In this document: positions 26,711 through 36,053 of the stretch, piece by piece | How positions within the stretch are numbered: the stretch's first letter is position 1 | How the letters are laid out: each line of letters opens with the position of its first letter | Assembly (NCBI RefSeq): GCF_013362815.1 | Contig: NZ_JABFVK010000015.1 | Coordinates: 273,949 to 337,948 of the forward strand | DNA: 64,000 nucleotides | Source: Hamadaea sp. | GTDB lineage: Bacteria > Actinomycetota > Actinomycetes > Mycobacteriales > Micromonosporaceae | Reading direction: 5' to 3' | The notes under the pieces: generated by a model | What the model saw: the letters and a program-made list of their open reading frames with translations, nothing else | What the model was told of the DNA's origin: nothing | The model's database searches: none | Program-made: the position numbers and the translations under genes

Positions 26711-27604
26711 GAGGCCGAAGAGGCGAGCCAGCGACCAGCGTCGAGGTGCTGCCTCGGTCGGCTCGTCCCCGGGCGAGCGGCGCGGGTTGGGCACCTGGGC
26801 GTCGGAATGGTCGAGCCGGCGCAGCCGGCCGATCAGCTCACGGGCGGTCGGGCGGTGCTCCGGATCGTTCTCCATCCCGGCTCGCAGCACCTCGACCAGG
26901 TCGTCCGGCGCGCCCGGGACATCCGGGATGGGTTCGCCGAACAGCTCCAGCAGCGCCGCGATGCCACCCATCGCCTCGTCCCGCCAGCGGGGCGGAGCCC
27001 CGGTCAGCAGGGCATACAGGGTCGCGCAGAGCGAATAGACGTCAGCCGAGGGCGCCGGGCGGGCGCGGTCGAACATCTCCGGCGGTGCGTACGCGGGAGT
27101 GAGGATCTCCAGGTTCACCGTCGGATCGCGGAGTTCGACGAGGATGGCCAGGCCGAAGTCGGCGAGCGCGGGTTCGCCGAACGAGCTGACCAAGATGTTC
27201 GCCGGTTTCACGTCTCGGTGCAGAACGCCGAGGTCGTGCGCGTCGGCGAGCACGCCGGCCAGCTTGACGCCCAGTTCGCGTACTTCGCTGGCGATCAGCA
27301 CGCCGCGCTTCATGCGATCGGCGTACGACTCGGCACACAGCTCCATCACCAGGAAGGGACGGCCGTCGTCCAGCACACCGGCATCGAACAGGTCGACGAC
27401 GAACGGGTGCGACGACATCCGCCCGGCGGCGTGCGCCTCCCGGAGGAATCGGCGCCGGTCGTGCTCGTCGTCGAGGGTGCGATTCTCGACCTTGACGGCG
27501 ACCTCTCGGCCGACCGAGCCCTGGGCAGCACGGTAGATCGTCGCGTAGCCGCCTCGGGCGAGCAGCTGAAGCTCGCCGAGACCGGGGATGACGGGTGTGC
27601 TCAC
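26699..27604 (-). CDS. Soluble Ser/Thr protein kinase
   Basis: Eukaryotic-like kinase of 301 residues. Visible residues are Gly-rich loop ARGGYATIYRA, Lys38 in VAVKV, catalytic HRDVKPAN (Asp131) and the DFG motif at 149-151. The activation segment and the APPE motif are present. There is no membrane segment or PASTA sensor, unlike PknB, so it is cytoplasmic; the last about 35 residues are basic and proline-rich. GTG start at 27604. It begins 11 nt after the cyclase/AAA gene and probably shares its transcript, so the large regulator is a natural candidate partner or substrate (inference). Confidence 0.9.
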   Translation of the reverse strand: MSTPVIPGLGELQLLARGGYATIYRAAQGSVGREVAVKVENRTLDDEHDRRRFLREAHAAGRMSSHPFVVDLFDAGVLDDGRPFLVMELCAESYADRMKRGVLIASEVRELGVKLAGVLADAHDLGVLHRDVKPANILVSSFGEPALADFGLAILVELRDPTVNLEILTPAYAPPEMFDRARPAPSADVYSLCATLYALLTGAPPRWRDEAMGGIAALLELFGEPIPDVPGAPDDLVEVLRAGMENDPEHRPTARELIGRLRRLDHSDAQVPNPRRSPGDEPTEAAPRRWSLARLFGLDTA

Positions 27605-27615
27605 AATGGGAGAAC

Positions 27616-30600
27616 TTAGCGGCTCGTAGATGCGGCCGGATATCCCATGGCCGACTCGCAGGCCGCAAGGACCCGTTCGGCCGAGACCCGGCTCCGCGCA
27701 TCGTCGGCCCGCAGCCCGACGGCAAGCCGAGCCTGCTCCAGCGCCTCGGCGGGGCGATCGTCGGCGAGGAGCGCGCGCGCGTACAGGGCGACCGCCTGCC
27801 GCCGGGCGAACAGCATCGACGGGGCGTGCGGCGCTTCGGCGAGCGGCCGGAGCACCTCGATCGCCTCGCGTACCCGGCCGACGGCCAGGTGCGCCGCGCC
27901 GAGCAGAGCCTTCGGCCCGACCTGCGCCGACTCCAGTACGCCGTGCGCCCGGGTCAGCGTCAGCACCCGCCGCGCGTCACGTTCGGCGCCCTCCGGGTCG
28001 CCCTGCGCCAGGCTGATGAACCCGCGCAGCGTCCCGGCCATGCCGAGCAGCAACGGATGGTTCACCCGCTCGCCGTACTCCAAGGCGTCGCTGAGCAGGT
28101 CGGCGGCGTGCCCGAGCTCGTTCAGCTCCCGGGCGATCACACCCCGGACGACCAGGGCGAATCCTCGTCCCCAGAGATCGTTCGCCGCCGCGAAATCCCG
28201 GTACGCCCGCCGCGCGTCTCGGTCGGCGGAGTCGAGTTCGCCGAGCTCGGCGGCGGCGTACGCGTCGACGGCCCGGAGCGTGCCGACCGCCCACACCTCA
28301 CCGACGCGCTCTCCGAACGGCAGGAACACCCGGGCGAGCCGTTGAGCGTCCCGCAGCCGACCGGCCAGCAGCCGGTTGAACGCGAGTGCCCCGCGCAGCC
28401 AGGCCCGGCCGACCGGGTCGTGGAGTTCGGCGAAGAGCCGGGCGGAGCGAGCGAGCGCCGCGTCCGCTCCGGCGAAGTCCCCCCGAGTGGTGGTGACCCA
28501 GGCGAGGTTCTGCAGCGACCACGCCTGCGAGCGGCGATCACCGGCCGCCACGGCAACCTGGTACGCCGCCGTGAATCGGCTGCCCGCGTCGGCCAGCCGG
28601 CCGTTGAGGAAGTCGGCCATTCCGAGGCGACGCATGGCCTCGGCCCGTTCGGCCGGGGCGTCCACCGCGGTCGCCACCGTCAATGCCTCGTGCCAGCACT
28701 CTGAGCCCCGGGCGGGATCGCCGAGCTCGCGGTGCGCGCGGCCGGCCAGGAGTAGGGCCGACGCCCGCGCGCGTGCGTCGTCTCCCGCGTTCGCGGCGAT
28801 CTTCTCGGCTTCGACGAGCGCCTCCGCAGGGCGGCCCGACTGCAACAGCGCTCGAGTGTGCACGAGCCAGATCTGTACCGGGAGCAGCACCGATCCGGTC
28901 GTGGCGAGCTTGCGGGCGCGGGCCGTCAGGTCGAGCGCGGTGACCGGCTCGCCGTTGTGCGTCGCGCGGGTCGCCGACCGGCCGAGCGCGGCCACACCGA
29001 GCGCCGCGACGGATCTCGCGGGCGAGTCCGGCCGCAATCGGATGGCGTCGGCGAGGAACGCCGCCCGTTCGGCGTGCTCGGCGATGAACTCGTCGCGGGC
29101 GTCGTCGGAGAAGCCGACCAGCGACGGCGGCAGCGCGCGGCCGCTCGGCGCGATCCAAGCAGTCGTCTCGGGTCGCTGCCCGACTTGATCGGTGAGCAGT
29201 CCGCGGGCAGCCCACTCCGTCAGGAAGGCGTGCCGCTCGGCCAGGTCCGCCTTCGAGATGCCCGCGTACGCCGCTTCGCGGAGCAAGGGGGTGGCGAAGG
29301 CGTACCCACCACGCTGGCGACGCAGCATGCGCCGGGCGAGGAGCTCGTCGACAGCCCGGTCGAGTTCGACCGCGACGACGGCGGCCGGGCGGCCGTCGCG
29401 GGAGGAACGCCGTTCCCGCAACGCTTCCAGCGCACCGGCCGGAGTGCTGTCCCCGACGACGGCGGCGTCCCGGAGCACCGACCGGGCGTCCGGCGGCAAC
29501 GCGTCGATACGCGCGGCGAGCACGGCCGCGAGATCCCGAGACAGCAGCCGAGCGTCCAGCGAGCCCGGAGTGAGCCGCCATTTCGTATCGCCATCGGTGT
29601 CGAACGGCCGGGTCGCCGACCGGGGACTCGGCCCACGGGTCAGCGCACCGCGTTCCATGAGCAGCGTGACCAGTTCGGCGAGGTAGAACGGATTACCTTG
29701 AGCAGTCGCGAGCAGCCGATCCTCGTCCGGCTGCGGCAGCCGGCCGCCGCGCAGATAACTCGACAGCAGCCGGGCGGCGTCCGCACCGCGCAACGGCGGC
29801 AGCGCCTGCACTTCGGCGTCGGCGAGCCGGGTCAGCAACCCGGCCGTACGCACGAGTTCCGGGCGGCCCAACAGGACGACGAGCACGGGGCCGTCGAGAT
29901 CCTCCAGCATCACGCCGAGGGCGTCGACCGTCTCGGGAGTGGCGTCGTGCAGGTCGTCCACGATCACGACCAGCGGCGACTCCACGGTCAGCGCCGAGAG
30001 CAGCTGCGCGACCGCCGTCGCGAGGACCTTGATGTCGACACCCGTACGCTCATGGCCGTCCGGCAGGCCCTCGCCGATCGCCGGCACACCCGACGCCGGG
30101 TCGGCGGCCACGCCGAGCAACGCCAGCAGATGGTCGGTCGGGATCTCCGGTACGGGCTGGTCCGGCCCGATGCGGGTGGCCAGCCGGCTGGAGAGCCGAC
30201 GAAGACGCTCCTCCACCGCCGGGCGGGTCAACCCGGTCGACGTGGCGTCCACGGGGAGACCGATCGCGGTGCGTACGAGGTCGGCCAGGGGAGCCAGCCG
30301 GCGGCGTTCGCCGAAGGCGGCACAGTGGACCGACAGGACTCGCGTACCGGTGTCGATCCGGCGGGTGGCGAACCGGCCCGGCCCGATGTCGTAGCCGGCC
30401 GCGTACCGCTCGACCTCGGCGGCGAACCGGGTCTTGCCGATCCCCGCCTCGGCCGTCATGACCAGTACGCGCGGCTGCGCCCGGTCGATGACCTCGGCGA
30501 GGCGGCCGATCACCCGGCCCAGTTCGGCTTCGCGCCCGACGTACGGCGCTTCGTCGCCGATGCCGCTGCGGGTGCCGGGCGCGTCATGCAGGCCGAGCAG

Positions 30601-31230
30601 CTCGAACGTCTCGACCGGATCGCGTTTGCCCTTCAGCCGCAGTGGCCGCAGTTCCCGCCAGCCGGCCAGGTGCCGCGTCGCCGAGGCGGTACGCGCTCCG
30701 GCGTACACCGCGCCGATCGCGGCGGCGTCGGCCAGCCGGGCGGCGGTGTTCACGGTGTCGCCGATGACGGTGTACTCCAGTCCGGCCTGCACTCCGGCGA
30801 TGACCTCGCCGGTGTTCAGCCCGACGCGGAGCCCCAGCGGAGCGCCACCGCCCCGTTCGTCGTCGAGTACGCGGCGGACCGCCCGCTGCATCGACAGCGC
30901 CGCGCGTACGGCTCGTTCCACATCGTCCTCGTGCGCGACGGGAGCACCGAAGACGGCCATGATCCCGTCGCCGGTCAGCTTGTCGACGTGACCGCCGAAG
31001 GTCTTCACCGCACCGGCCAGCGCCGACATCACGCGGTCGGTCACCGCACCGACCCGCTCCGGGTCCAGCTCCTCCGACCAGGAGGTGAAGTCGGAGAGGT
31101 CGCCGAACAGGACGGTCACGTTGCGCCGCTCGGCCTGCGGCAGGTCCGCCGCGCCGGGCAGCGCCGCGCCGCAGTTGTGGCAGAAGTTGGCCCCCGGCAC
31201 CGCCACCGTGCCGCAGATCGGGCAGGTCAC
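27616..31230 (-). CDS. Class III adenylate cyclase - AAA ATPase - TPR regulator
   Basis: Large cytoplasmic signalling protein of 1204 residues. It begins with a zinc-ribbon (Cys3, Cys6, Cys17, Cys20), then a class III cyclase domain with both metal Asp residues (44, 88), the ATP-selecting Lys84 and Asp158, and the transition-state Asn161 and Arg165, so it should make cAMP. An AAA/STAND ATPase follows (P-loop AEAGIGKT near 260-267), and the C-terminal half is TPR-like helical repeats. Similar cyclase-ATPase fusions occur in M. tuberculosis but usually with a LuxR domain, absent here. GTG 31230 overlaps the MBL gene stop by 4 nt (GTGA); the upstream open frame is only overlap. Activating ligand unknown. 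Confidence 0.9.
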   Translation of the reverse strand: MTCPICGTVAVPGANFCHNCGAALPGAADLPQAERRNVTVLFGDLSDFTSWSEELDPERVGAVTDRVMSALAGAVKTFGGHVDKLTGDGIMAVFGAPVAHEDDVERAVRAALSMQRAVRRVLDDERGGGAPLGLRVGLNTGEVIAGVQAGLEYTVIGDTVNTAARLADAAAIGAVYAGARTASATRHLAGWRELRPLRLKGKRDPVETFELLGLHDAPGTRSGIGDEAPYVGREAELGRVIGRLAEVIDRAQPRVLVMTAEAGIGKTRFAAEVERYAAGYDIGPGRFATRRIDTGTRVLSVHCAAFGERRRLAPLADLVRTAIGLPVDATSTGLTRPAVEERLRRLSSRLATRIGPDQPVPEIPTDHLLALLGVAADPASGVPAIGEGLPDGHERTGVDIKVLATAVAQLLSALTVESPLVVIVDDLHDATPETVDALGVMLEDLDGPVLVVLLGRPELVRTAGLLTRLADAEVQALPPLRGADAARLLSSYLRGGRLPQPDEDRLLATAQGNPFYLAELVTLLMERGALTRGPSPRSATRPFDTDGDTKWRLTPGSLDARLLSRDLAAVLAARIDALPPDARSVLRDAAVVGDSTPAGALEALRERRSSRDGRPAAVVAVELDRAVDELLARRMLRRQRGGYAFATPLLREAAYAGISKADLAERHAFLTEWAARGLLTDQVGQRPETTAWIAPSGRALPPSLVGFSDDARDEFIAEHAERAAFLADAIRLRPDSPARSVAALGVAALGRSATRATHNGEPVTALDLTARARKLATTGSVLLPVQIWLVHTRALLQSGRPAEALVEAEKIAANAGDDARARASALLLAGRAHRELGDPARGSECWHEALTVATAVDAPAERAEAMRRLGMADFLNGRLADAGSRFTAAYQVAVAAGDRRSQAWSLQNLAWVTTTRGDFAGADAALARSARLFAELHDPVGRAWLRGALAFNRLLAGRLRDAQRLARVFLPFGERVGEVWAVGTLRAVDAYAAAELGELDSADRDARRAYRDFAAANDLWGRGFALVVRGVIARELNELGHAADLLSDALEYGERVNHPLLLGMAGTLRGFISLAQGDPEGAERDARRVLTLTRAHGVLESAQVGPKALLGAAHLAVGRVREAIEVLRPLAEAPHAPSMLFARRQAVALYARALLADDRPAEALEQARLAVGLRADDARSRVSAERVLAACESAMGYPAASTSR

Positions 31231-31955
31231 GGGTTGTCCTGGAGATAGGCGAGCTGCGACCGGACGGTCCATTCGGCGGCCATCCGGACACCGGGGTCGA
31301 CGTCGGCGTACACGATCCGGACGACGTCCTCGGGCGTCTCCGCTCCTTGGCGCAGCGCGTCGCGGACCTGGTCGAGCCGTTCCAGACGGTGCTGGAGCAG
31401 CCAAGTCGCCGCCGCGGCGCAGTCGGGCAGGATCGGGCCGTGGCCCGGCAGAACGACGACGCCTTCGAGCTCGGTCAGGGTCTTCAAGGTCTCCAGGTAC
31501 GCACCGACGTCGCCGTCCGGCCACATGACGACGCTGCTGCCCCGCCCGAGGATGGTGTCCCCGGTGAAGACCACGCGGTCACCGCCCCGGTCGACGAGGA
31601 AGGAGACGGAGTCGCTGGTATGCCCCGGGCTCGGCAGCACGGTCGTGCCCTCGATCACCTCGGCGACCCGCGCCGGGGCGATGTCCTCGGCCCCGGTCAA
31701 CTCGACGAGCCGGGGGACGCCCTCCACGTGGTCGATGTGACCATGCGTGATCGTCGTGAACCGAATCGGGCCGATCGCGCGGAGGTGATCGTCGTCCGCC
31801 GGGCCGGGATCGATCGCCAGTACGCCGTCCACGACCCAGGTGTTGGTGCCTTCCAGGGTCATGGGAGAAGAGTTGGGCGCGAGCAAATGCCGGACAAACC
31901 CGGGCAGACCGGACTCCGGTCCCCACCCCGCTCGCGCCCCGACCCCATTAGTCAC
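31227..31955 (-). CDS. Metallo-beta-lactamase-fold hydrolase
   Basis: Cytoplasmic MBL-fold protein of 242 residues with the metal motif THGHIDH and later His/Asp positions (SPGHTSDS, FTGDTILG, PGHGP), of the glyoxalase II/LACTB2 type. By neighbours it corresponds to Rv3677c. It is followed by the cyclase gene with a 4-nt overlap and preceded by ridA (gap about 106 nt). Substrate unknown; the LACTB2 resemblance would suit a nuclease or thioester hydrolase. Confidence 0.9.
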   Translation of the reverse strand: MTNGVGARAGWGPESGLPGFVRHLLAPNSSPMTLEGTNTWVVDGVLAIDPGPADDDHLRAIGPIRFTTITHGHIDHVEGVPRLVELTGAEDIAPARVAEVIEGTTVLPSPGHTSDSVSFLVDRGGDRVVFTGDTILGRGSSVVMWPDGDVGAYLETLKTLTELEGVVVLPGHGPILPDCAAAATWLLQHRLERLDQVRDALRQGAETPEDVVRIVYADVDPGVRMAAEWTVRSQLAYLQDNP

Positions 31956-32061
31956 GTCACGATGTTACGTCGCTCTCAGCGACGCTCCTCACCTGCTTTT
32001 CCGCCCGATGAGACGGTGACCTCTTCCGTCCGATGACGCGACCACGCGCAGCAGCAGGCGG

Positions 32062-32544
32062 CTACTCGGCGACCTCGGCGATGACGTCCACCTCGACCGG
32101 CGCACCGAGCGGCAGCTCGCTTACGCCCACCGCACTGCGGGCGTGCCGGCCCGCCTCCCCGAAGACCGCGCCGAACAGCTCGGAAGCGCCGTTGATGACG
32201 CCCGGCTGGCCGGTGAAGCCCTCGGCGCTCGCCACGAACCCGCCGACCTTGACGATCTTGACGACCTTCTCCAGGCCGACCAGCGAGTCGATGGCGGCCA
32301 GCGCGTTCAGCGCACACCGCGCCGCCAGTTCCTTGGCCTGCTCGGGCGAGACGTCCGCCCCGACCTTGCCGGTCGCGAGCAGCTTTCCGTCGGCCATCGG
32401 CAGCTGGCCGGAGACGTAGACGTGGTTGCCGGACTGCACCGCCGGGACGTACGCCGCCACCGGGGGCACGACGTCGGGCAGAGTCAGGCCGAGCTCGGCC
32501 AGCCGGTCGAACGGGTTCACCCCGGACGCGGGAACCTCGGACAT
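32062..32544 (-). CDS. RidA-family protein
   Basis: Member of the RidA/YjgF family, whose archetype deaminates reactive enamine/imine intermediates. The 160-residue protein carries SGNHVYVSGQLPMADG near the start of the fold and the C-terminal block LGAPVEVDVIAEVAE. It is of the longer subgroup seen as Rv3678c, and whether the catalytic Arg is retained is not clear from motif reading. ATG 32544 follows GGAGG by 5 nt and overlaps the stop of the small upstream gene by one base (TGATG). Confidence 0.88.
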   Translation of the reverse strand: MSEVPASGVNPFDRLAELGLTLPDVVPPVAAYVPAVQSGNHVYVSGQLPMADGKLLATGKVGADVSPEQAKELAARCALNALAAIDSLVGLEKVVKIVKVGGFVASAEGFTGQPGVINGASELFGAVFGEAGRHARSAVGVSELPLGAPVEVDVIAEVAE

Positions 32545-32714
32545 CACGCCTCCTTGGGTCGCTTCATGTACGCGACCAGTTGCTCGGGATTGGGACCGGG
32601 CACGACGGCGACTAGTTCCCAGCCGTCGGCGCCCCAGTTGTCCAGGATCTGCTTCGTGGCGTGCACCAGCAGGGGCACGGTGGCATATTCCCACTTCGTG
32701 ATGGAGACCGTCAT
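32544..32714 (-). CDS. Small DUF4177-like protein
   Basis: A 56-residue cytoplasmic protein with KWEYATVPLL at the start and WGADGWELVAVVPGP in the middle, the DUF4177 pattern. Function unknown. It sits directly before ridA, overlapping by one base, the same arrangement as the small gene Rv3678A in mycobacteria. ATG 32714 gives the compact form; an upstream in-frame ATG (MDTLFL) is possible. Confidence 0.8.
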   Translation of the reverse strand: MTVSITKWEYATVPLLVHATKQILDNWGADGWELVAVVPGPNPEQLVAYMKRPKEA

Positions 32715-32825
32715 GAGGAACAAGGTATCCATCACGACCGGCCGGTGAGACAGCGGGACGCGGGCTGCGCCGGGTTGTCCGGGGCCGATATGCTGGGCCG
32801 CCTTACGACACTGGGGAGCAGAGCA

Positions 32826-33917
32826 ATGACCGACCCGAACCGACCGTCGGAGGAGAATCCGGCGCCGGGCAGCTACCCGCCGCCCGCCGACCCGTTCGCC
32901 ACAGGTGGGTACCCGGAGCACACTCCGTCCTCCGGTCAGCCTGCCTACCCGACCAGCCCAGCGACTCCGTCGAGCCCGGCTCAGCCGCCGGCCTACCCGA
33001 CGGCTCCGGAGCAGCAGCAGTACGCCCAGCCCGCGCAGCCTCCGGCGTACGGACAGCAGCCGGGGCAGCCGGCCCCGCAGTACAGCCAGCCCACCTTCGA
33101 GCAGCAGCCGCAGTACGGCCAGCCCGCCCAGCCGGCCCAGCCCCCGGCGTACGGGCAGCCGGCGCAGCCGCCCGCGTACCCGGCGACCACTCCGCCGACC
33201 ACGCAACTGCCGCAGTACGGCCAGCCCGCCCAGCCCCCGGCGTACGGGCAGCAGCCGGGGCAGCCGCAGTACAACCCGGGCGCCGCTCAGGTGCCTCCGG
33301 CGTACGGGACGCCGCCGACTTCGGGCGGTCCCACGTCGGGTAGTGGCTACCCGGCCGGCGGCGCGTACCCGACCTCCGGTCAGGCGTACCCCACCACCGG
33401 GCAGACCTTCCCCGGTGCCGGCTACCCCACGACCGGCTTCCCCGGTCAGCCCGAGCAGCCGAAGAAGAAGAGCAAGGCCGGAATTATCATCGGCATCACG
33501 CTCGCCGTCGTGCTGGTGCTCTGCCTCGGCGGCGGCGTCGGTGCGTACTTCCTGCTGAAGAAGACCGACCAGGGCGGGCAGGGCGCGGCCGACCCGAAGG
33601 CCGCGGCGACCGCCTTCCTGAAGGCGTTCTACGAGGACCAGAGCGCGGCCGACGCGGAGAAGACCATCTGCGCGCAGGCGCGTGACTCCAAGACGATCAC
33701 CCAGCAGATCGACGCGATCAAGAACCTCGGCCAGACCTACTCCAAGCCGGCCTTCACCTGGGACACCCCGGCGGTCAGCGACACCACGGAGAAGGACGCC
33801 AAGGTGACCGTCAAGCTCACCATGACCACGGCCGATGAGAAGGTCAGCAAGCAGGAACTCGTGCTGACCACGATCAACGACCAGGGCTGGTGGGTCTGCG
33901 ACGTGCAGTCGAAGTAA
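32826..33917 (+). CDS. Proline-rich single-pass membrane protein with extracytoplasmic domain
   Basis: Not assigned to a named function. The 363-residue protein has a roughly 215-residue cytoplasmic tail built from Gln/Pro/Ala/Tyr repeats (QPPAYGQ, GQPAQP), a Lys-rich stop (KKKSK), one membrane helix (about 219-242), and an outer domain of about 110 residues that resembles DUF4878/NTF2-like lipoprotein domains, with two Cys. ATG 32826 has GGGGAG about 8 nt upstream. It is divergent from the DUF4177-ridA operon and 28 nt before the ArsA-like gene; mycobacteria lack it at this place. Confidence 0.82.
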   Translation: MTDPNRPSEENPAPGSYPPPADPFATGGYPEHTPSSGQPAYPTSPATPSSPAQPPAYPTAPEQQQYAQPAQPPAYGQQPGQPAPQYSQPTFEQQPQYGQPAQPAQPPAYGQPAQPPAYPATTPPTTQLPQYGQPAQPPAYGQQPGQPQYNPGAAQVPPAYGTPPTSGGPTSGSGYPAGGAYPTSGQAYPTTGQTFPGAGYPTTGFPGQPEQPKKKSKAGIIIGITLAVVLVLCLGGGVGAYFLLKKTDQGGQGAADPKAAATAFLKAFYEDQSAADAEKTICAQARDSKTITQQIDAIKNLGQTYSKPAFTWDTPAVSDTTEKDAKVTVKLTMTTADEKVSKQELVLTTINDQGWWVCDVQSK

Positions 33918-33945
33918 CAAATGCTCAACAGGTAGCCTCAGCAGT

Positions 33946-34929
33946 GTGACTGCCTCGGCTCCAAGTGACGGGCCGGCCGCCAACCAGTGGCCGGCCCGCC
34001 TCCATGTGGTCACCGGTAAGGGCGGGGTCGGCAAGACCACCGTCGCCGCCGCGCTGGCGCTCGCGCTGGCCGCGGGCGGACGGCGGACCCTGCTCGTCGA
34101 GGTCGAGGACCGGCAAGGCATCGCGCAGTTGTTCGATCGCAGCCCGCTCCCCTACGAGGAGCGCACGATCGCGACGACGCCCGGCGGCGGGGAGGTCAAG
34201 GCTTTGGCCGTCGACCCCGAAGAAGCGCTGCTGGAGTACCTCACGCTCTTCTACCACCTGGGCGCGGCCGGCCGGGCCTTGCGGAAGGTCGGCGCGATCG
34301 ACTTCGCCACCACCATCGCCCCCGGCCTCCGGGACGTGCTGCTGACCGGCAAGGTCAAGGAGGCCACCACCCGGACCGACAGCCAGGGCAAACGGGTCTA
34401 CCACGCGGTCGTCCTGGACGCACCGCCCACCGGCCGGATCGGGCGCTTCCTCAACGTCACCGCCGAGGCCGCGAAACTGGCCAAGATGGGGCCGATCAAG
34501 ACCCAGAGCGAGGGCGTCGCCGCCCTCTTGCGCTCCCCGATGACCGCAGTCCATCTGGTCACCCTGCTCGAGGAGATGCCCGTCCAGGAGACCCTCGACG
34601 CCGCGCAAGAGCTGCGCGGCCTGGGCATTCCGGTGGGCAAGGTGATCGTCAACGGCGCGCATCCGCCGTTGCTTGAAGGGGTACGCAAAGTGACGCAGGC
34701 GGAGCTCCGGCGAGGTCTGGCCGCAGCCGGGCTGGCGACCGACCGGCCGACCGTCGTCGGGCTGCAGGAGCAGGCGCAGGCCTATCTGGCCCGGCGCTCG
34801 GTCGAGACGGAGCTGCGGGGCGAGCTGGACGAGATCGGCCGCCCGGTCGTCGAGCTGCCACTCCTCCCGGGCGGCATCGACTTCGCCGCGTTGCGCGAGA
34901 TCGGCAGCCTTCTCGGAGCCGCCGCATGA
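33946..34929 (+). CDS. ArsA/Get3-like ATPase, first of pair
   Basis: P-loop ATPase of 327 residues with the deviant Walker A GKGGVGKTT near residue 23. It corresponds by position to Rv3679. Mycobacterial homologues form a complex with the next gene product and have been linked to redox/glycerol stress rather than arsenite export; no ars genes are present here. Start GTG 33946; stop overlaps the second gene by 4 nt (ATGA), suggesting a 1:1 complex. Confidence 0.9.
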   Translation: MTASAPSDGPAANQWPARLHVVTGKGGVGKTTVAAALALALAAGGRRTLLVEVEDRQGIAQLFDRSPLPYEERTIATTPGGGEVKALAVDPEEALLEYLTLFYHLGAAGRALRKVGAIDFATTIAPGLRDVLLTGKVKEATTRTDSQGKRVYHAVVLDAPPTGRIGRFLNVTAEAAKLAKMGPIKTQSEGVAALLRSPMTAVHLVTLLEEMPVQETLDAAQELRGLGIPVGKVIVNGAHPPLLEGVRKVTQAELRRGLAAAGLATDRPTVVGLQEQAQAYLARRSVETELRGELDEIGRPVVELPLLPGGIDFAALREIGSLLGAAA

Positions 34930-36035
34930 CCTCTTTGCAGCCGGTGCTCGATGTGGACGAGGTGCTCGGCGATCCGGAGATCCGCATCGTCGTCTGCTGC
35001 GGCTCGGGTGGGGTCGGCAAGACGACGACGGCCGCCGCGTTGGCGCTGCGCGCCGCGGAGAAGCACGGACGGCGTACGGTCGTGCTCACGATCGACCCGG
35101 CTCGCCGGTTGGCCCAGTCGCTCGGCCTGACCGAGCTGGACAACACGCCGCGAGTGGTCCCCGGCCTCGACGGGGACGCCGGTGAGCTCAGCGCCATGAT
35201 GCTCGACATGAAGCGCACGTTCGACGAGATCGTCGCGGCGCACACCGAGCCGAAGCGGGCGGCCGAGATCTTCGCCAACCCCTTCTATCAGGCGATGAGC
35301 TCCACCTTCTCCGGTACGCAGGAGTACATGGCGATGGAGAAGCTGAGCCAGCTCCGGGCGGCCGACGAGTGGGACCTGATCGTCGTCGACACCCCGCCGT
35401 CGCGGTCCGCTTTGGACTTCCTCGACGCGCCGGCTCGCCTCGGCCGCTTCCTCGACGGGCGGATGCTGCGCTTGCTGCTCGCCCCGGCCAAGGCCGGTGG
35501 CCGAAGCATGTTCTCCCTGGTCACCGCCGGTTTCGGGGTGGTCTCCAAGACCGTGCAGAAGATCCTCGGCGCGCAGTTGCTCTCCGACTTGTCGGGCTTC
35601 GTCTCGGCGCTCGACTCGATGTTCGGCGGTTTCCGCGAACGGGCCGAGAAGACCTATCGCGTCCTGCAAGATCCGCAGACGGCCTTCCTGGTCGTGGCCG
35701 CGCCCGAACCCGACGCCGTACGCGAGGCCGCCTTCTTCGCTTCGCGGTTGGGCGTCGAACGGATGCCGCTGGCCGGTCTGGTGCTCAATCGCGTACACCA
35801 TTGTCTGATCGATCTGGACGCGGACAGCGCGCTGGCGGCGGCGGACGAGCTGGCGGGCGTCTCTGACGTGACCGCGGACGCCCTGCGGATCCACGCGGCG
35901 ATCGCGGCGCAGGCGGCCCGGGAGCGCGCGGTGATCTCGCGTTTCACGAGCGAGTTCGGCGACGTGCCGGTGCTGGAGATCGAGGCGCAGGCGACCGACG
36001 TGCACGACCTGGACGGGCTGCGCGCCATCTTCTAG
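34926..36035 (+). CDS. ArsA/Get3-like ATPase, second of pair
   Basis: 369 residues with Walker A GSGGVGKTT near residue 28, switch region TIDPARRLAQSLGL and the later Walker-type block VVDTPPSRSALDFLD. Corresponds to Rv3680. Unlike the first subunit it has the DPA motif typical of ArsA/Get3 switch I, so it may be the more active subunit (inference). No membrane segments. It converges on ponA2 with 18 nt between the stops and no hairpin. Confidence 0.9.
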   Translation: MTSLQPVLDVDEVLGDPEIRIVVCCGSGGVGKTTTAAALALRAAEKHGRRTVVLTIDPARRLAQSLGLTELDNTPRVVPGLDGDAGELSAMMLDMKRTFDEIVAAHTEPKRAAEIFANPFYQAMSSTFSGTQEYMAMEKLSQLRAADEWDLIVVDTPPSRSALDFLDAPARLGRFLDGRMLRLLLAPAKAGGRSMFSLVTAGFGVVSKTVQKILGAQLLSDLSGFVSALDSMFGGFRERAEKTYRVLQDPQTAFLVVAAPEPDAVREAAFFASRLGVERMPLAGLVLNRVHHCLIDLDADSALAAADELAGVSDVTADALRIHAAIAAQAARERAVISRFTSEFGDVPVLEIEAQATDVHDLDGLRAIF

Positions 36036-36053
36036 CGCGCAGCCCGCGGATCG

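Noticed and set aside
33946..36035. Arsenite efflux operon
   Set aside because: The ATPases resemble ArsA, but no arsB, arsR or arsC is near, and the synteny is with the stress-linked mycobacterial pair.
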